A stretch of 64,000 nt of DNA from Erythrobacter sp. NAP1 (GTDB lineage: Bacteria > Pseudomonadota > Alphaproteobacteria > Sphingomonadales > Sphingomonadaceae): contig NZ_CH672390.1 of assembly GCF_000152865.1 (NCBI RefSeq), forward strand, positions 2,149,468 through 2,213,467. Direction: 5' to 3'. The notes beneath the pieces are model-generated. The model saw nothing but the letters and a program-made list of their open reading frames with translations, ran no database searches and was not told where the DNA came from. Each line of letters opens with the position of its first letter. The first letter of the stretch is position 1. This document shows positions 45,038 through 53,730 of the stretch, one piece after another. Position numbers and translations under genes: made by a program.

Positions 45038-45304
45038 ATGAGCGGAACGGACAAGATCAAGAGGTTGAACCGCATCGCAGGACAGGTGCGCGGTGTGGCC
45101 CAGATGATCGAGGATGACCGCTATTGCATGGACATCCTGCACCAGATCGCAGCGATCAAGTCAGCCTTGGCCAAGGTGGAAAGCCAGGTGCTCAAGGACC
45201 ACGCCGCGTGCTGCGTAGCCGAGGCCATCGCAAGCGGTGACGAAGTCGAACAGCGCGAGAAGTTCGAGGAACTGGTCGAGCTTTTGGAACGCACGCGCAA
45301 GTAA
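45038..45304 (+). CDS. csoR: CsoR-family copper-sensing repressor
   Basis: An 88-residue all-helical DNA-binding repressor. KIKRLNRIAGQVRGVAQMIEDD is the family core. The Cu(I) ligands have exact CsoR spacing: Cys (DDRYC), His 25 residues later (LKDHAACC) and Cys 29 residues later. ATG at 45038 gives the usual short N-terminus; ATG at 45017 lies inside the operator and the longer frame to 44573 is antisense to copA. Copper binding should release the operator and induce copAB and the downstream gene. Confidence 0.92.
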   Translation: MSGTDKIKRLNRIAGQVRGVAQMIEDDRYCMDILHQIAAIKSALAKVESQVLKDHAACCVAEAIASGDEVEQREKFEELVELLERTRK

Positions 45305-45318
45305 GCGTTTTTCTGGAT

Positions 45319-46065
45319 ATGAAACAGCCAAATACAGCCAAGCTCTATCGCATGGTCATGGAAGACCATGTGTGCCCCTACGGTATCAAATCGAAGTGGT
45401 TGCTCGAGAGCCGCGGCTACCAGGTTGACGACCACCACCTCACCACGCGTGAAGAAACCGCCGCTTTCAAGGACAAGCACGGGGTCAAGACCACCCCCCA
45501 GACATGGATCGGTGATGAGCGCATTGGCGGCTACACCGACCTCGCAGCGCATTTCGGCAACCCGGTTCAGAATGAGGGAACGTCCTACCAGCCGGTCGCG
45601 GCGCTGTTCGGTATGATGGCGTTGATGGCGCTCGGCGCTGCGTGGGTCGCGACGAGTGAGCCGCTCTCGATCCTGTCAGCTGAATGGTTCGTCAGCTTTT
45701 CCATGTGTGCGCTTGCCTATCTGAAGCTGCGCGATGTCGAGAGCTTCTCGACCATGTTCCTGAACTATGACCTCCTGGCAAAGCGCTGGGTGCCATACGG
45801 ATATATCTATCCGTTTGCTGAGGGATTAGCAGGAGTGCTGATGACCGCGCAGGTCCTCAACTTCGTATCGATCCCCGTCGCGCTTTTCATCGGTACAATC
45901 GGTGCGGTGAGCGTGTTCAAGGCAGTCTATATCGATAAACGCGAGCTTAAGTGCGCCTGTGTCGGCGGCGACAGCAACGTGCCGCTGGGGTTCGTCTCAC
46001 TGACCGAAAACCTGTTCATGATCGGCATGGCGGTTTGGATGCTGGCGAAGCCCTTGGCGATATGA
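45319..46065 (+). CDS. Glutaredoxin-MauE-like membrane fusion protein
   Basis: A 248-residue protein. Residues 1-80 are a glutaredoxin-like domain with a monothiol-type site (HVCPYGIKSKWLL) plus KTTPQTWIGDERIGGYTDL. Residues 90-245 carry four or more membrane segments of MauE/DoxX type, with a CAC motif (ELKCACVGGDSNVPLG) that could receive electrons. It starts 14 nt after csoR. A thiol-redox job in copper detoxification at the membrane is likely. Precise partner unknown. Confidence 0.82.
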   Translation: MKQPNTAKLYRMVMEDHVCPYGIKSKWLLESRGYQVDDHHLTTREETAAFKDKHGVKTTPQTWIGDERIGGYTDLAAHFGNPVQNEGTSYQPVAALFGMMALMALGAAWVATSEPLSILSAEWFVSFSMCALAYLKLRDVESFSTMFLNYDLLAKRWVPYGYIYPFAEGLAGVLMTAQVLNFVSIPVALFIGTIGAVSVFKAVYIDKRELKCACVGGDSNVPLGFVSLTENLFMIGMAVWMLAKPLAI

Positions 46066-46203
46066 TCTGTCGCGCCTGCAATTGGCTTGTTGCTCGATAA
46101 GCCGCTCGCTCTTCCGCGACTTACTCGGACCCTTGCGGGAACCACAGCTATGCTGAAGTCTTCGATCGCATGGCTGCAGGGATCTACTCAATGAACTCTG
46201 CGC

Positions 46204-46758
46204 TCAGGGGGCCAGCGCCTTCTGGGTCGCTGAAGTCATTTCGACATCGCCCATGAACACCCGCATCGTCTCGCGTGCTCGGCTGACGCGGCTTTTGACC
46301 GTGCCGACATTAGTGTCCATGATACTCGCTGCCTCATCGTAAGACATTCCAGCCCCGGCAACGAGCCACAGGGCCTCTGCCTGATGTGCTGGCAGGCGCG
46401 CCATGGTGCGCTCGACGTCATCGACGTGGATGCCGTTTTCTTGCGTTGCCTGCTGAATGAGTAAGCGCTCGGCCTGTTCGGGTTCGAGATCTATTTCGCG
46501 CTTTGTCTTGCGGAGCGAATTGTAGAATTCGTTGCGCAGGATCGTGAACATCCATGCCCGGAAGTTGGACCCCGGAATATAGGTTTCACGCGCGGACCAT
46601 GCGCGAGCCATGGCTTCTTGCGCGAGATCGTCCGCAAGATCGCGGTTGCGACAAAGGCCACGCGCAAAGGCACGCAACGAAGGAACCAGCGCGACCATAT
46701 CCTCTTGGAACTGAGAGAAGCCGTCGGGTCGCGAAGATCGTTCCAGGGTGCCTGCCAT
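46204..46758 (-). CDS. ecfG: EcfG-type (ECF15) general stress sigma factor
   Basis: A 184-residue ECF sigma factor. Region 2 contains LCRNRDLADDLAQEAMARAW and FRAWMFTILRNEFYNSLRKT; region 4 contains LPAHQAEALWLVAGAGMSYDE and MDTNVGTVKSRVSRARETM. Gene order nepR-ecfG beside phyR identifies the alphaproteobacterial general stress sigma factor. ATG at 46758 overlaps the nepR stop (TGATG); the longer frame is not needed. It should recognise GGAAC-type -35 promoters. Confidence 0.94.
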   Translation of the reverse strand: MAGTLERSSRPDGFSQFQEDMVALVPSLRAFARGLCRNRDLADDLAQEAMARAWSARETYIPGSNFRAWMFTILRNEFYNSLRKTKREIDLEPEQAERLLIQQATQENGIHVDDVERTMARLPAHQAEALWLVAGAGMSYDEAASIMDTNVGTVKSRVSRARETMRVFMGDVEMTSATQKALAP

Positions 46759-46934
46759 CAGCTCTCCCTCGACCGGGTTTGTTTGCTGGCGAACTCTGCG
46801 ATCAGGTCGCAAAATTCATCCGGCACCTCTTCTTTTTCCACTTCGTTGAACATCTGACGCAGTGCCGCGTCAATTGGGTCAAATGACGTAGACCGTTGTT
46901 TGCGCTCGTTTGTCATCGTGCTTGCATAGCTCAT
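46758..46934 (-). CDS. nepR: NepR-type anti-sigma factor
   Basis: A 58-residue protein with the NepR core DPIDAALRQMFNEVEKEEVP, then DEFCDLIAEF. It binds EcfG until phosphorylated PhyR, a sigma-factor mimic, takes it away. ATG at 46934 has GGAAAG 5-6 nt upstream; an internal ATG at 46916 is possible. Translationally coupled to ecfG and divergent from phyR. Confidence 0.92.
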   Translation of the reverse strand: MSYASTMTNERKQRSTSFDPIDAALRQMFNEVEKEEVPDEFCDLIAEFASKQTRSRES

Positions 46935-47045
46935 TTGTCTTTCCAGATCGGTGCCTTGAGCACCGCAAAAATCAGGTTGGATGAGCAGCATTTTGATGAA
47001 GCTGCTCGATAGTCATACCCATGCAAGTGGGTCGCGACGCAAAAT

Positions 47046-47065
47046 GTTCCATAAAAAGCGGGAAC
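47046..47065. promoter_or_regulatory. Back-to-back GGAAC motifs between nepR and phyR
   Basis: GTTCC (47046-47050, GGAAC on the minus strand) and GGAAC (47061-47065) point outward toward nepR-ecfG and phyR. GGAAC is the -35 core of EcfG promoters. Matching -10 CGTT boxes at 16-17 nt are poor on both sides (TCTT on plus), so autoregulation is suggested, not shown. Confidence 0.4.
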
Positions 47066-47109
47066 AAATCCGACCGGGCAATCTTGGTCCATCAGGGAGT
47101 TTACTGATT

Positions 47110-47886
47110 ATGACCTTTGAGAATGAAGTCGCGCGCGAGCTGCCGTTCCTCCGCCGCTACGCACGAATGCTTACCGGATCGCAGGCCGCTGGCGATGCCG
47201 CTGTCCGCGAAACGCTGCAGGCGATGATTGCCGCGCCCGACGAGTTTCGCACCGAGTTTCCGGTGCGAAATGAACTGTACCGCGTGTTTCACAAGCTCTG
47301 GACCGACGCGTCCCTGCGTTCTATCGACCTGTCGAGCGCAGTAATCGGCGCATTGCCGCACAAGGCCCGCAAGGCATTGCTGCTGACCACGATCGAGGGT
47401 TTCGAAGCGGACGACGCAGCATTCATTCTCGCCATCGAGGAAAGCGAAGTGCGCGCCCTTACTGCCGAAGCGCGAGAAGCGATCAGTGCGATGCTTTCTT
47501 CACGCGTGCTGGTGATCGAGGACGAGGCGCTGATCGCGCTGCACCTCAAACAACTGCTTGTCGACATGGGCAATGACGTCGCCGCGGTCGCCCGCACGGC
47601 GAGCGAGGCGGTCGAAGCCGCTGACCAAGTCCAACCCGAACTGATCCTTGCCGACATCAACCTGGCTGACGGGTCGAGCGGGATCGATGCGGTCGACGAG
47701 ATCCTGCAGAAAATCGACGTGCCTGTCATCTTCATCACGGCTTTCCCGGAAAAGCTGCTGACCGGCGAACGTCCTGAACCGGCCTACGTCATCGCCAAAC
47801 CGTTCAATCCCGATCACGTCGCGGCAACGGTCATGCAGGCTTTGCTGGTGAGCCGCGAGGCTTCGATGGATGCAGAGCACGCCTGA
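47110..47886 (+). CDS. phyR: PhyR, sigma-like anti-anti-sigma response regulator
   Basis: A 258-residue regulator. Residues 1-125 form a sigma-like domain without DNA-binding function (ELPFLRRYARMLTGSQAAGD, ADDAAFILAIEESEVRAL). Residues 130-250 form a receiver with VLVIEDEALIALHLKQLL, phospho-Asp in LILADINLADG, Thr in IFITAFPEKLL and Lys in VIAKPFNP. Phosphorylated PhyR sequesters NepR and frees EcfG. ATG at 47110 begins the conserved MTFENEVARELPF; upstream in-frame codons are intergenic. Confidence 0.95.
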   Translation: MTFENEVARELPFLRRYARMLTGSQAAGDAAVRETLQAMIAAPDEFRTEFPVRNELYRVFHKLWTDASLRSIDLSSAVIGALPHKARKALLLTTIEGFEADDAAFILAIEESEVRALTAEAREAISAMLSSRVLVIEDEALIALHLKQLLVDMGNDVAAVARTASEAVEAADQVQPELILADINLADGSSGIDAVDEILQKIDVPVIFITAFPEKLLTGERPEPAYVIAKPFNPDHVAATVMQALLVSREASMDAEHA

Positions 47887-47915
47887 TAAGGGCGGCTAAC
47901 CAAGAGAGCTGACAG

Positions 47916-48983
47916 ATGACCTCTGGCACAGGTTCCTTGTGCGTTCTCTATGTCGATCCCGACGAGGCATCGGCAATTGACATCGCGCGCCAGCTCGGCG
48001 GCATCGGACATGACGTCACTCATGTGGCGAGCTCAGGCGATGCCGCAGATCTTCTTGCCAATCGTGAGTTCGATGCTGTCCTTCTTGCTGACAGCGAAGA
48101 CGCAATGAAAGGCTCAATTGGTTCGCTGGGCGAGGTCGACAGTCTGCCACCGGTCATCTGCCTGCTTGCCTCGCACAATGCTTCGCTTGCTCTTGATGCG
48201 TTGAAAGCCGGGGCGCAGGATTATCTCGTCAAAGAGACTGATCCGGGGTTTGTTGGCCTTCTCGATGCGATCCTTGGCCGCGGCGTTACCCATGACCGTG
48301 CGCGGCGCGGTAAGATGATCGCGGAACGAGAGGCCGCTGTGTCGCGTTCGCGCTCCGACATGCTGCTGGACGAGATGAAACATCGCATCGCCAACAGTCT
48401 CGCGCTCGTCGTGTCGATGGCTCACATGCAGGCCGGTGCATTACCAACAGGCGATGCGCATCGCGCCATGGATGACTTTGCCGACCGCGTCCACGCCATC
48501 GCACAGGTTCACAAAGGACTTTACGCCTCGATGAAGGTCGGGACGGTCGCGATTGACGACTATCTGACGCGGCTGGCCCGAGAGCTGCGCAGCGATCACC
48601 TTGGTAGACGCTCGCTTTCCGACCTGAAATTCGAATGCATAGAAGCGACCGTCTCGGTCGATCAGGCGATTTCGCTCGGTATCATCCTTTCAGAACTGGT
48701 CGGCAATGCAGCCCGGTTTGCCTATCCGGGCGGCGAGAAGGGCGAGGTGCGCGCCGCGCTTTTGCGAGACGGTGATGATGCAGCGACACTGGTGGTCGAG
48801 GATGACGGCGTCGGCATTGCGGACACTGCGCTGATGCATCCCGGCCTCGGCTCGCAAATCATCGGCGTGCTTGCACACAGCCTCGACGGCAAATTCCAGT
48901 TTGAGACCAAAGAGAAAGGGGTGAGAGCGGTCGTGCAATTCCCCCTGCCGGACAAGACCAACTCTCGCGCCATGGACGCATAG
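47916..48983 (+). CDS. Receiver-HWE/HisKA_2-type sensor histidine kinase
   Basis: A 355-residue soluble kinase. The receiver-like N-terminus (1-125) is unusual. The normal phospho-Asp place in FDAVLLADSE is Ala58 with Asp59 next to it, and the conserved Thr is missing, though YLVKETD keeps the Lys. The kinase part has the phospho-acceptor motif LLDEMKHRIANSLALV (HRxxN class) and an HATPase domain (ILSELVGNAARFA, VEDDGVGIADT). Placed 29 nt after phyR, it is a good candidate for a kinase feeding PhyR. The receiver may be a non-phosphorylated control domain. Confidence 0.85.
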   Translation: MTSGTGSLCVLYVDPDEASAIDIARQLGGIGHDVTHVASSGDAADLLANREFDAVLLADSEDAMKGSIGSLGEVDSLPPVICLLASHNASLALDALKAGAQDYLVKETDPGFVGLLDAILGRGVTHDRARRGKMIAEREAAVSRSRSDMLLDEMKHRIANSLALVVSMAHMQAGALPTGDAHRAMDDFADRVHAIAQVHKGLYASMKVGTVAIDDYLTRLARELRSDHLGRRSLSDLKFECIEATVSVDQAISLGIILSELVGNAARFAYPGGEKGEVRAALLRDGDDAATLVVEDDGVGIADTALMHPGLGSQIIGVLAHSLDGKFQFETKEKGVRAVVQFPLPDKTNSRAMDA

Positions 48984-49038
48984 TGGTGTTAGGACGAATT
49001 GACTCGCGCCTTTTGGCAGCTTTCCGTAGGGGCATTGA

Positions 49039-50484
49039 ATGACAACTGCCCTTTCCAGCAAGGTGGTCGAAGCAGCCGTAATGCTGTTGAACGAGAGCCC
49101 CTCGTCAATGGTGCTGTTCACGCCCGACCTGACCATGCTGTACATCAACGCCGCTCATGAGCAGATGACCGGGCGCAGCGCCGATGAGGTTGTCGGGCGC
49201 GGAATGTTCGAGGTGTTCGCGCCCAATCCTGAAAAGCCCGATGAAGCCAGCGCCAAAGGTGCAATCGAGGATGGTGTGGCGAAAATGGTGCGCACGCGCG
49301 AGCCTTTCGTGATCACCGAGCAACAGCACGATCTGCCTGACGAGCATGGGGTCTACGAGCCGCGATTCTGGTCGCTGGTCATGTGGCCGGTCGTCGACGG
49401 CGATGAAGTCGTCGCCATTATTCAGCGGTCAGAAGACGTGACCGAGCGGGTGCGACAACGCCGCCTCACCGATGCGGTGAGGATAGCAGCCGAGGAAGCC
49501 TCGGGCCTGTCCTTCTTCTCTTACGATCCGCGAAATGACCGGTTCGTGAGGAACAGCGCAATCGACGAGATGTTCGGCTTCGAACCCGACGAAGCCGGAC
49601 CAACCGCAACACCCTTTTTCGACCGCATCATGCCCGATGATCTGCCTGCAGTGCAGGCCGAGGTCGAGCGCGCCATGGCCGGCGGAGCCGGGACGAGTGC
49701 GGCCTTCGACTACAGGGTCATCATACCCGAAACTCCGGGCCATCGGTTCATTCGCGTGCGCGCCGGGATCGAGCGCGATCCGGTCGATGGAAAGCTCAAG
49801 CTGTTCGGCGCCTTCATCGACATGACCGACGTCGAAGAAGCCCGCGCTCGGATGGAAGACCTTTCACAGCGGAACGCGGCGCTTGTGATCGAGAGCAACC
49901 ACCGGATCAAGAACTCGCTCGCGATTGCAGCAGCGATGCTGTCCTACCAGATCGGTGCGACCAAGAGCGACGAGGCCCAGGAAGCTCTCAAGGCTTCTGC
50001 CAATCGCATCATGGCAATCTCGGATGTCCACGGCGAACTGCACGCGGATACGGGCGTTGAATACGTTGATGCAGGCGACCTGCTCAAACGCTTTGCGAAC
50101 AGTTTTGCCCGCACCATTGAAGGCGATGAGAACGGTTGCAAGATCAGCGTGACGACACAGTCGATCGCGCTGCCTTCGCGCTTTGCCGTTTCGCTTGCGC
50201 TGACGCTCAACGAATTGCTCACGAACGCCGTCAAATACGGGATGTCGCATGACCAGGATTGCGAAATCACCGTCTCGCTCGCCCAGGAAGGTGAGACGGT
50301 ACATCTGAGGGTGGAAAACCCGATTGCCGAAGTCCGCTTCACCAAGATCGTGTCCGAAGGCGTTGGCAGCGATCTTATTCATGCCTTTGCCCAGCAATTG
50401 GGCGGCGAGATCGTCTCGCACGAGGACGACATGATCTTCAAAGTGCGTTGCAGCTTTCCGGTTCCAAGCGACCACGAAAGCTGA
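49039..50484 (+). CDS. PAS-PAS HWE/HisKA_2-type sensor histidine kinase
   Basis: A 481-residue soluble kinase with two PAS domains (about 15-130, PDLTMLYINAAHEQMTGRSA; about 150-275, LSFFSYDPRNDRFVRN). The HRxxN phospho-acceptor helix follows (VIESNHRIKNSLAIAAAML), then an HATPase domain (LALTLNELLTNAVKYG). No membrane segment is present, so the signal is cytoplasmic, perhaps light or redox through a PAS ligand; no LOV-type NCRFLQ cysteine motif is seen. It lies 55 nt after the first kinase and belongs to the stress-response cluster. Confidence 0.9.
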   Translation: MTTALSSKVVEAAVMLLNESPSSMVLFTPDLTMLYINAAHEQMTGRSADEVVGRGMFEVFAPNPEKPDEASAKGAIEDGVAKMVRTREPFVITEQQHDLPDEHGVYEPRFWSLVMWPVVDGDEVVAIIQRSEDVTERVRQRRLTDAVRIAAEEASGLSFFSYDPRNDRFVRNSAIDEMFGFEPDEAGPTATPFFDRIMPDDLPAVQAEVERAMAGGAGTSAAFDYRVIIPETPGHRFIRVRAGIERDPVDGKLKLFGAFIDMTDVEEARARMEDLSQRNAALVIESNHRIKNSLAIAAAMLSYQIGATKSDEAQEALKASANRIMAISDVHGELHADTGVEYVDAGDLLKRFANSFARTIEGDENGCKISVTTQSIALPSRFAVSLALTLNELLTNAVKYGMSHDQDCEITVSLAQEGETVHLRVENPIAEVRFTKIVSEGVGSDLIHAFAQQLGGEIVSHEDDMIFKVRCSFPVPSDHES

Positions 50485-50670
50485 ACAAGCGCATGCCTGC
50501 ACAGGCCGCTACTGGGCCAACGCCGACTGGATCCATCTGGCATTTCAGCAAGAACGGTCTGTGAGGGCTGGCGACTCAATTCTGGCGAAAAAAGTTGAGC
50601 GGGGTCCAGAAGCCAAATGGCTTTGCATTATGGACATGATGAGCCGTCTCCTAGGCGTCGTCTTGGTGCT

Positions 50671-52998
50671 TCATAATTCCAAGGCGAGGATCTCCCCTCG
50701 CTCTCGAGCCAATTGACTGCGGATGGGCTGAAGAACTTGACGTACTTCGGGCAGAGACCGGATCTCATCATAAAGTGGGTCGCCGCGCAGCAAGTTGATT
50801 ACGGTCGGATTGACCCGCGCAAATGCGTGGGGCCATCCAAAATCAGGCAGCTGACGGACCAGCTCGATTGCGCGCTCATTATCATTCTTGAGCGCAGCAA
50901 CATCGATCTCGAATAGCACCAGATCGAGCCAAGGGCGCCCGACACCGCGCATGGTTTTCACCGCTTCCTCAAGACTCGCAAGATGCCGCTTTGCTTCTGC
51001 CACCCGGCCCGCCCGGCGAAGGGCCATCACCAGATAAGGAGAAATGTCGCCGACTATCCGCTCGGGCTCGCTCGCTTGCTGGGTGTAGAGAATGTAATTT
51101 GCATGACTGGCGAAACGTGCATCGTAATCAGCAAGCAATTCGTCATGGCGATCATACTGCAGGTAAAGGGGCAGTACCACCGCGATGAAATTCCTGTCGT
51201 CCCAGGCGCTGGCCCCTGTGAGGCCATTCGCGGCCAGAACGTCGCGATCCAACAGATTCTCACGATAGAGCTGCTCCATGAGCATCTGCGGCGCGCCAGG
51301 TATAGGCATGACCAATCCTTCTTGAGGCGGAAGGTTCAGTAGAATGCGGACAGCGCGTTCCAGCAAGTTTTGACTGAACATGCGTTCAGCCTCCGTGTTG
51401 GTCAGGGCCGCGCGCCGAGTTAGCCGGAGATATTCGGAGAGATCCCCGTCGAGCCTCGCAAGCCGTGCCTCGACGAGCAGTCGCTGCGAAGGGGTGACTG
51501 ACGCAGCTAGGATGTCCTGCTCCATTTCCCGTGCCATCTGCATGTCGCCAAACTCGGCAGCGAGCGTCGAACCATTCCAGCTGGGAGGCCAGAGCGGGTC
51601 GATCTCAATCATCGTTCTCGCGCTGGTCAGCGGGTCCGCTCCGTCAAGGACGAAGCGACGCTGGACGATGCCAAGCCAAAACCATCCTTCGGAATCACCG
51701 GGGTCGAGTTTGACGACCCGACCAAGGCTAGCGAGCGCAGTTTCGGCGTCTTTGGCCGACATCCCAAACACTTTGAGGGCGCCGATTGTATTGGGCTCGA
51801 TGGCTACAGCCTTCTCAGCCGTTTCGAGAGCCTTGGCCAGATTGCCCTCGATTTGTGACGGGTCACTCGGCCGCTGAAGGAAGTACGCCATCGCGAGCGC
51901 GCCCCATCCATCAGCGAAGTCGCCGTTACGAGCCGTCACAAGCTCCAGGATTTCGCGCGCAGCTCCGACCTGATCCTGGCCGCGTGTCTTCAGAAGACCG
52001 GTCGCAACGAGATAAAGCCGGAAGTCGCTTGCCGAAATGGTCTCCTGGGTCGCAGTTGCGCGAACCGGCCGGTCCAACGCTGTCGCCACCGCGCGCGCGG
52101 TTCGGAAAGGAAGGCTCTGAGCAGAATCCGTTGCGCTGTTGACGCTTTGGGAAAGGACAGTCTCGCCGGTCTCAGAGTTAACTACGTTGACATCGAGCAC
52201 GATCCGCTCGGCCTCGACCTCGAACCGGCCAGACCAGACGAACTGCACTCCAAGCTTCGTGCCGATCTCGGCGGGTTCAAGATTTTCGCCCAAGAGAAGC
52301 TTGGCACTTTCGCTAGCGGTAACTTCCATCGCACCGACTCTGGCGAATTCTGCGCGCAACTCGCTTTCGAGACCCGCTGCATAGATCGGATCGACGCCTT
52401 CGGAGATTTCAAGTGGGAGCATCGCCATCCGGACGGTGCCTACTGGCCCGCCCGCAAATGGCTTTAGCCAGATCGCCGCGCCTACCAATGCCAGAACCGC
52501 AAGAGCTCCAGCGATGATGATAGTAGCCCGCCTGTTTGCTTGCAGTCTCCGAGTTGCTGCGACCTTTGGCTTTGTCGGCTGCTCGATGACATCAGGGGCG
52601 GGCTTTTCCAGAACGTCGTCGGGGGCTTCACGCACGACAATGCGATACCCAACCTTTGGAACGTTCTCGACGACGGCGGCGTCGCCAGCCACTTCGCGAA
52701 GGCCCGTTCGCAAGATTGAGATAACGCGATTGATTGATGTATCGCCCACCACGCGGCCATCCCAGCAGCGATCAATCAAATCGTCGCGAGATAGGATCGT
52801 GCCGACGGGAGAGGAAAGCGCGATCAGGACTTGCATGACCTTGGGCTCGAGCATCCGCTCCCCATCTGGTCCGGTGATACGGCGAAGCGAGGGCTGAACG
52901 AGGATCGAACCCAGGCGAAAATCGCCATGGTGAGCAAGATCGACCCGCCCCACCTGCCGTTCAAGTGCTTCGTCCGAGCTCCCAATTTGGTCGTTCAT
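50671..52998 (-). CDS. ToxR/CadC-like membrane transcription regulator with TPR region
   Basis: A 775-residue protein. Residues 20-125 form an OmpR-type winged helix (MLEPKVMQVLIALSSPVGTI, VGDTSINRVISILRTGLREV, VENVPKVGYRIVV). One membrane span lies at about 160-180 (ATIIIAGALAVLALVGAAIW), then a FlgO/TolB-like adenylate-cyclase-associated segment (AMLPLEISEGVDPIYAAGLE) and TPR-like helices to the end. It is built to read a periplasmic signal and bind DNA from the membrane. The divergent neighbour is urcA. Target genes unknown. Confidence 0.88.
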   Translation of the reverse strand: MNDQIGSSDEALERQVGRVDLAHHGDFRLGSILVQPSLRRITGPDGERMLEPKVMQVLIALSSPVGTILSRDDLIDRCWDGRVVGDTSINRVISILRTGLREVAGDAAVVENVPKVGYRIVVREAPDDVLEKPAPDVIEQPTKPKVAATRRLQANRRATIIIAGALAVLALVGAAIWLKPFAGGPVGTVRMAMLPLEISEGVDPIYAAGLESELRAEFARVGAMEVTASESAKLLLGENLEPAEIGTKLGVQFVWSGRFEVEAERIVLDVNVVNSETGETVLSQSVNSATDSAQSLPFRTARAVATALDRPVRATATQETISASDFRLYLVATGLLKTRGQDQVGAAREILELVTARNGDFADGWGALAMAYFLQRPSDPSQIEGNLAKALETAEKAVAIEPNTIGALKVFGMSAKDAETALASLGRVVKLDPGDSEGWFWLGIVQRRFVLDGADPLTSARTMIEIDPLWPPSWNGSTLAAEFGDMQMAREMEQDILAASVTPSQRLLVEARLARLDGDLSEYLRLTRRAALTNTEAERMFSQNLLERAVRILLNLPPQEGLVMPIPGAPQMLMEQLYRENLLDRDVLAANGLTGASAWDDRNFIAVVLPLYLQYDRHDELLADYDARFASHANYILYTQQASEPERIVGDISPYLVMALRRAGRVAEAKRHLASLEEAVKTMRGVGRPWLDLVLFEIDVAALKNDNERAIELVRQLPDFGWPHAFARVNPTVINLLRGDPLYDEIRSLPEVRQVLQPIRSQLARERGEILALEL

Positions 52999-53270
52999 GG
53001 CATTGGCCCCATTCCCCTGCCGCTATGTCCAGCCCGAGAGCCGACAGCGATCATTGTGCAGAAAAACATGCTCAAGTCACCAGAGACTGGCCAAAATAAG
53101 CTTTTCATAAGCTCAATATCACTGAAATCTCAGCGTTTCTGCGCAGCGCGATAAGCCGCAGCCCGTCATTCTCCAACTCGTCCAAACGGCAACCGGGCTT
53201 CACCGGACGAACGCCACCCAGGGACAGACACACCCGACCAGCCAAGGCTGGATAAACACTATGGAGAATT

Positions 53271-53612
53271 ATGATGACCAAGACTTTTGCTACCGCCGCT
53301 CTCGCTCTCGCAGCTATCGCACTTCCGCTTGGCGCAGCACATGCGAGCGAAGGCCGCTCGGTTTCGATCAGCTATGCTGACCTCGACCTGTCGAGCCAGG
53401 CCGGGCAGGAAATCTTCGACCGCCGCATCGAACGCGCAGTGCAGGCTGTCTGCGGCACGATGCAGGGCCGCCCGAGCCTCGATGCAGCCGTACGCAAGTG
53501 CCAACAAGAAACGCAGGTTTCGGCCAACAAGTCGCGAGACCTCGCAATTGCCAATTACGGCCGCACCCAGTTGGCAGGCGCGGATCGCGAAATCCGGCTC
53601 GTCATCCGGTAA
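53271..53612 (+). CDS. UrcA family protein
   Basis: A 113-residue secreted protein. A signal peptide ends near PLGAAHAS, then VSISYADLDLSSQAGQEIFDRRIERAVQAVCG, a conserved UrcA segment with Cys, and a second Cys in VRKCQQETQ. The YADLDLSS motif and the paired cysteines are diagnostic of this sphingomonad/Caulobacter family of unknown function. GGAG precedes two consecutive ATGs; 53274 has the better spacing. A hairpin follows at 53664-53701. Confidence 0.88.
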   Translation: MMTKTFATAALALAAIALPLGAAHASEGRSVSISYADLDLSSQAGQEIFDRRIERAVQAVCGTMQGRPSLDAAVRKCQQETQVSANKSRDLAIANYGRTQLAGADREIRLVIR

Positions 53613-53663
53613 GCTGTTACGCCAAGATCTCGGCGAGCGCTTCAGAACAGCCTCGCCACCTAT

Positions 53664-53701
53664 GATGCCGGGTTTCTTGAGTCCCCTTGGAGCCCGGCAT
53701 C
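53664..53701. terminator. Hairpin between the convergent urcA and TonB receptor genes
   Basis: GATGCCGGG (53664-53672) pairs perfectly with CCCGGCATC (53693-53701) across a 20-nt loop. TCCCTGTTTG follows on the plus strand. The position between two stops suggests a bidirectional terminator, although U-tracts are weak. Confidence 0.6.
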
Positions 53702-53730
53702 TCCCTGTTTGCGACAGTTGAGCCAATGAT

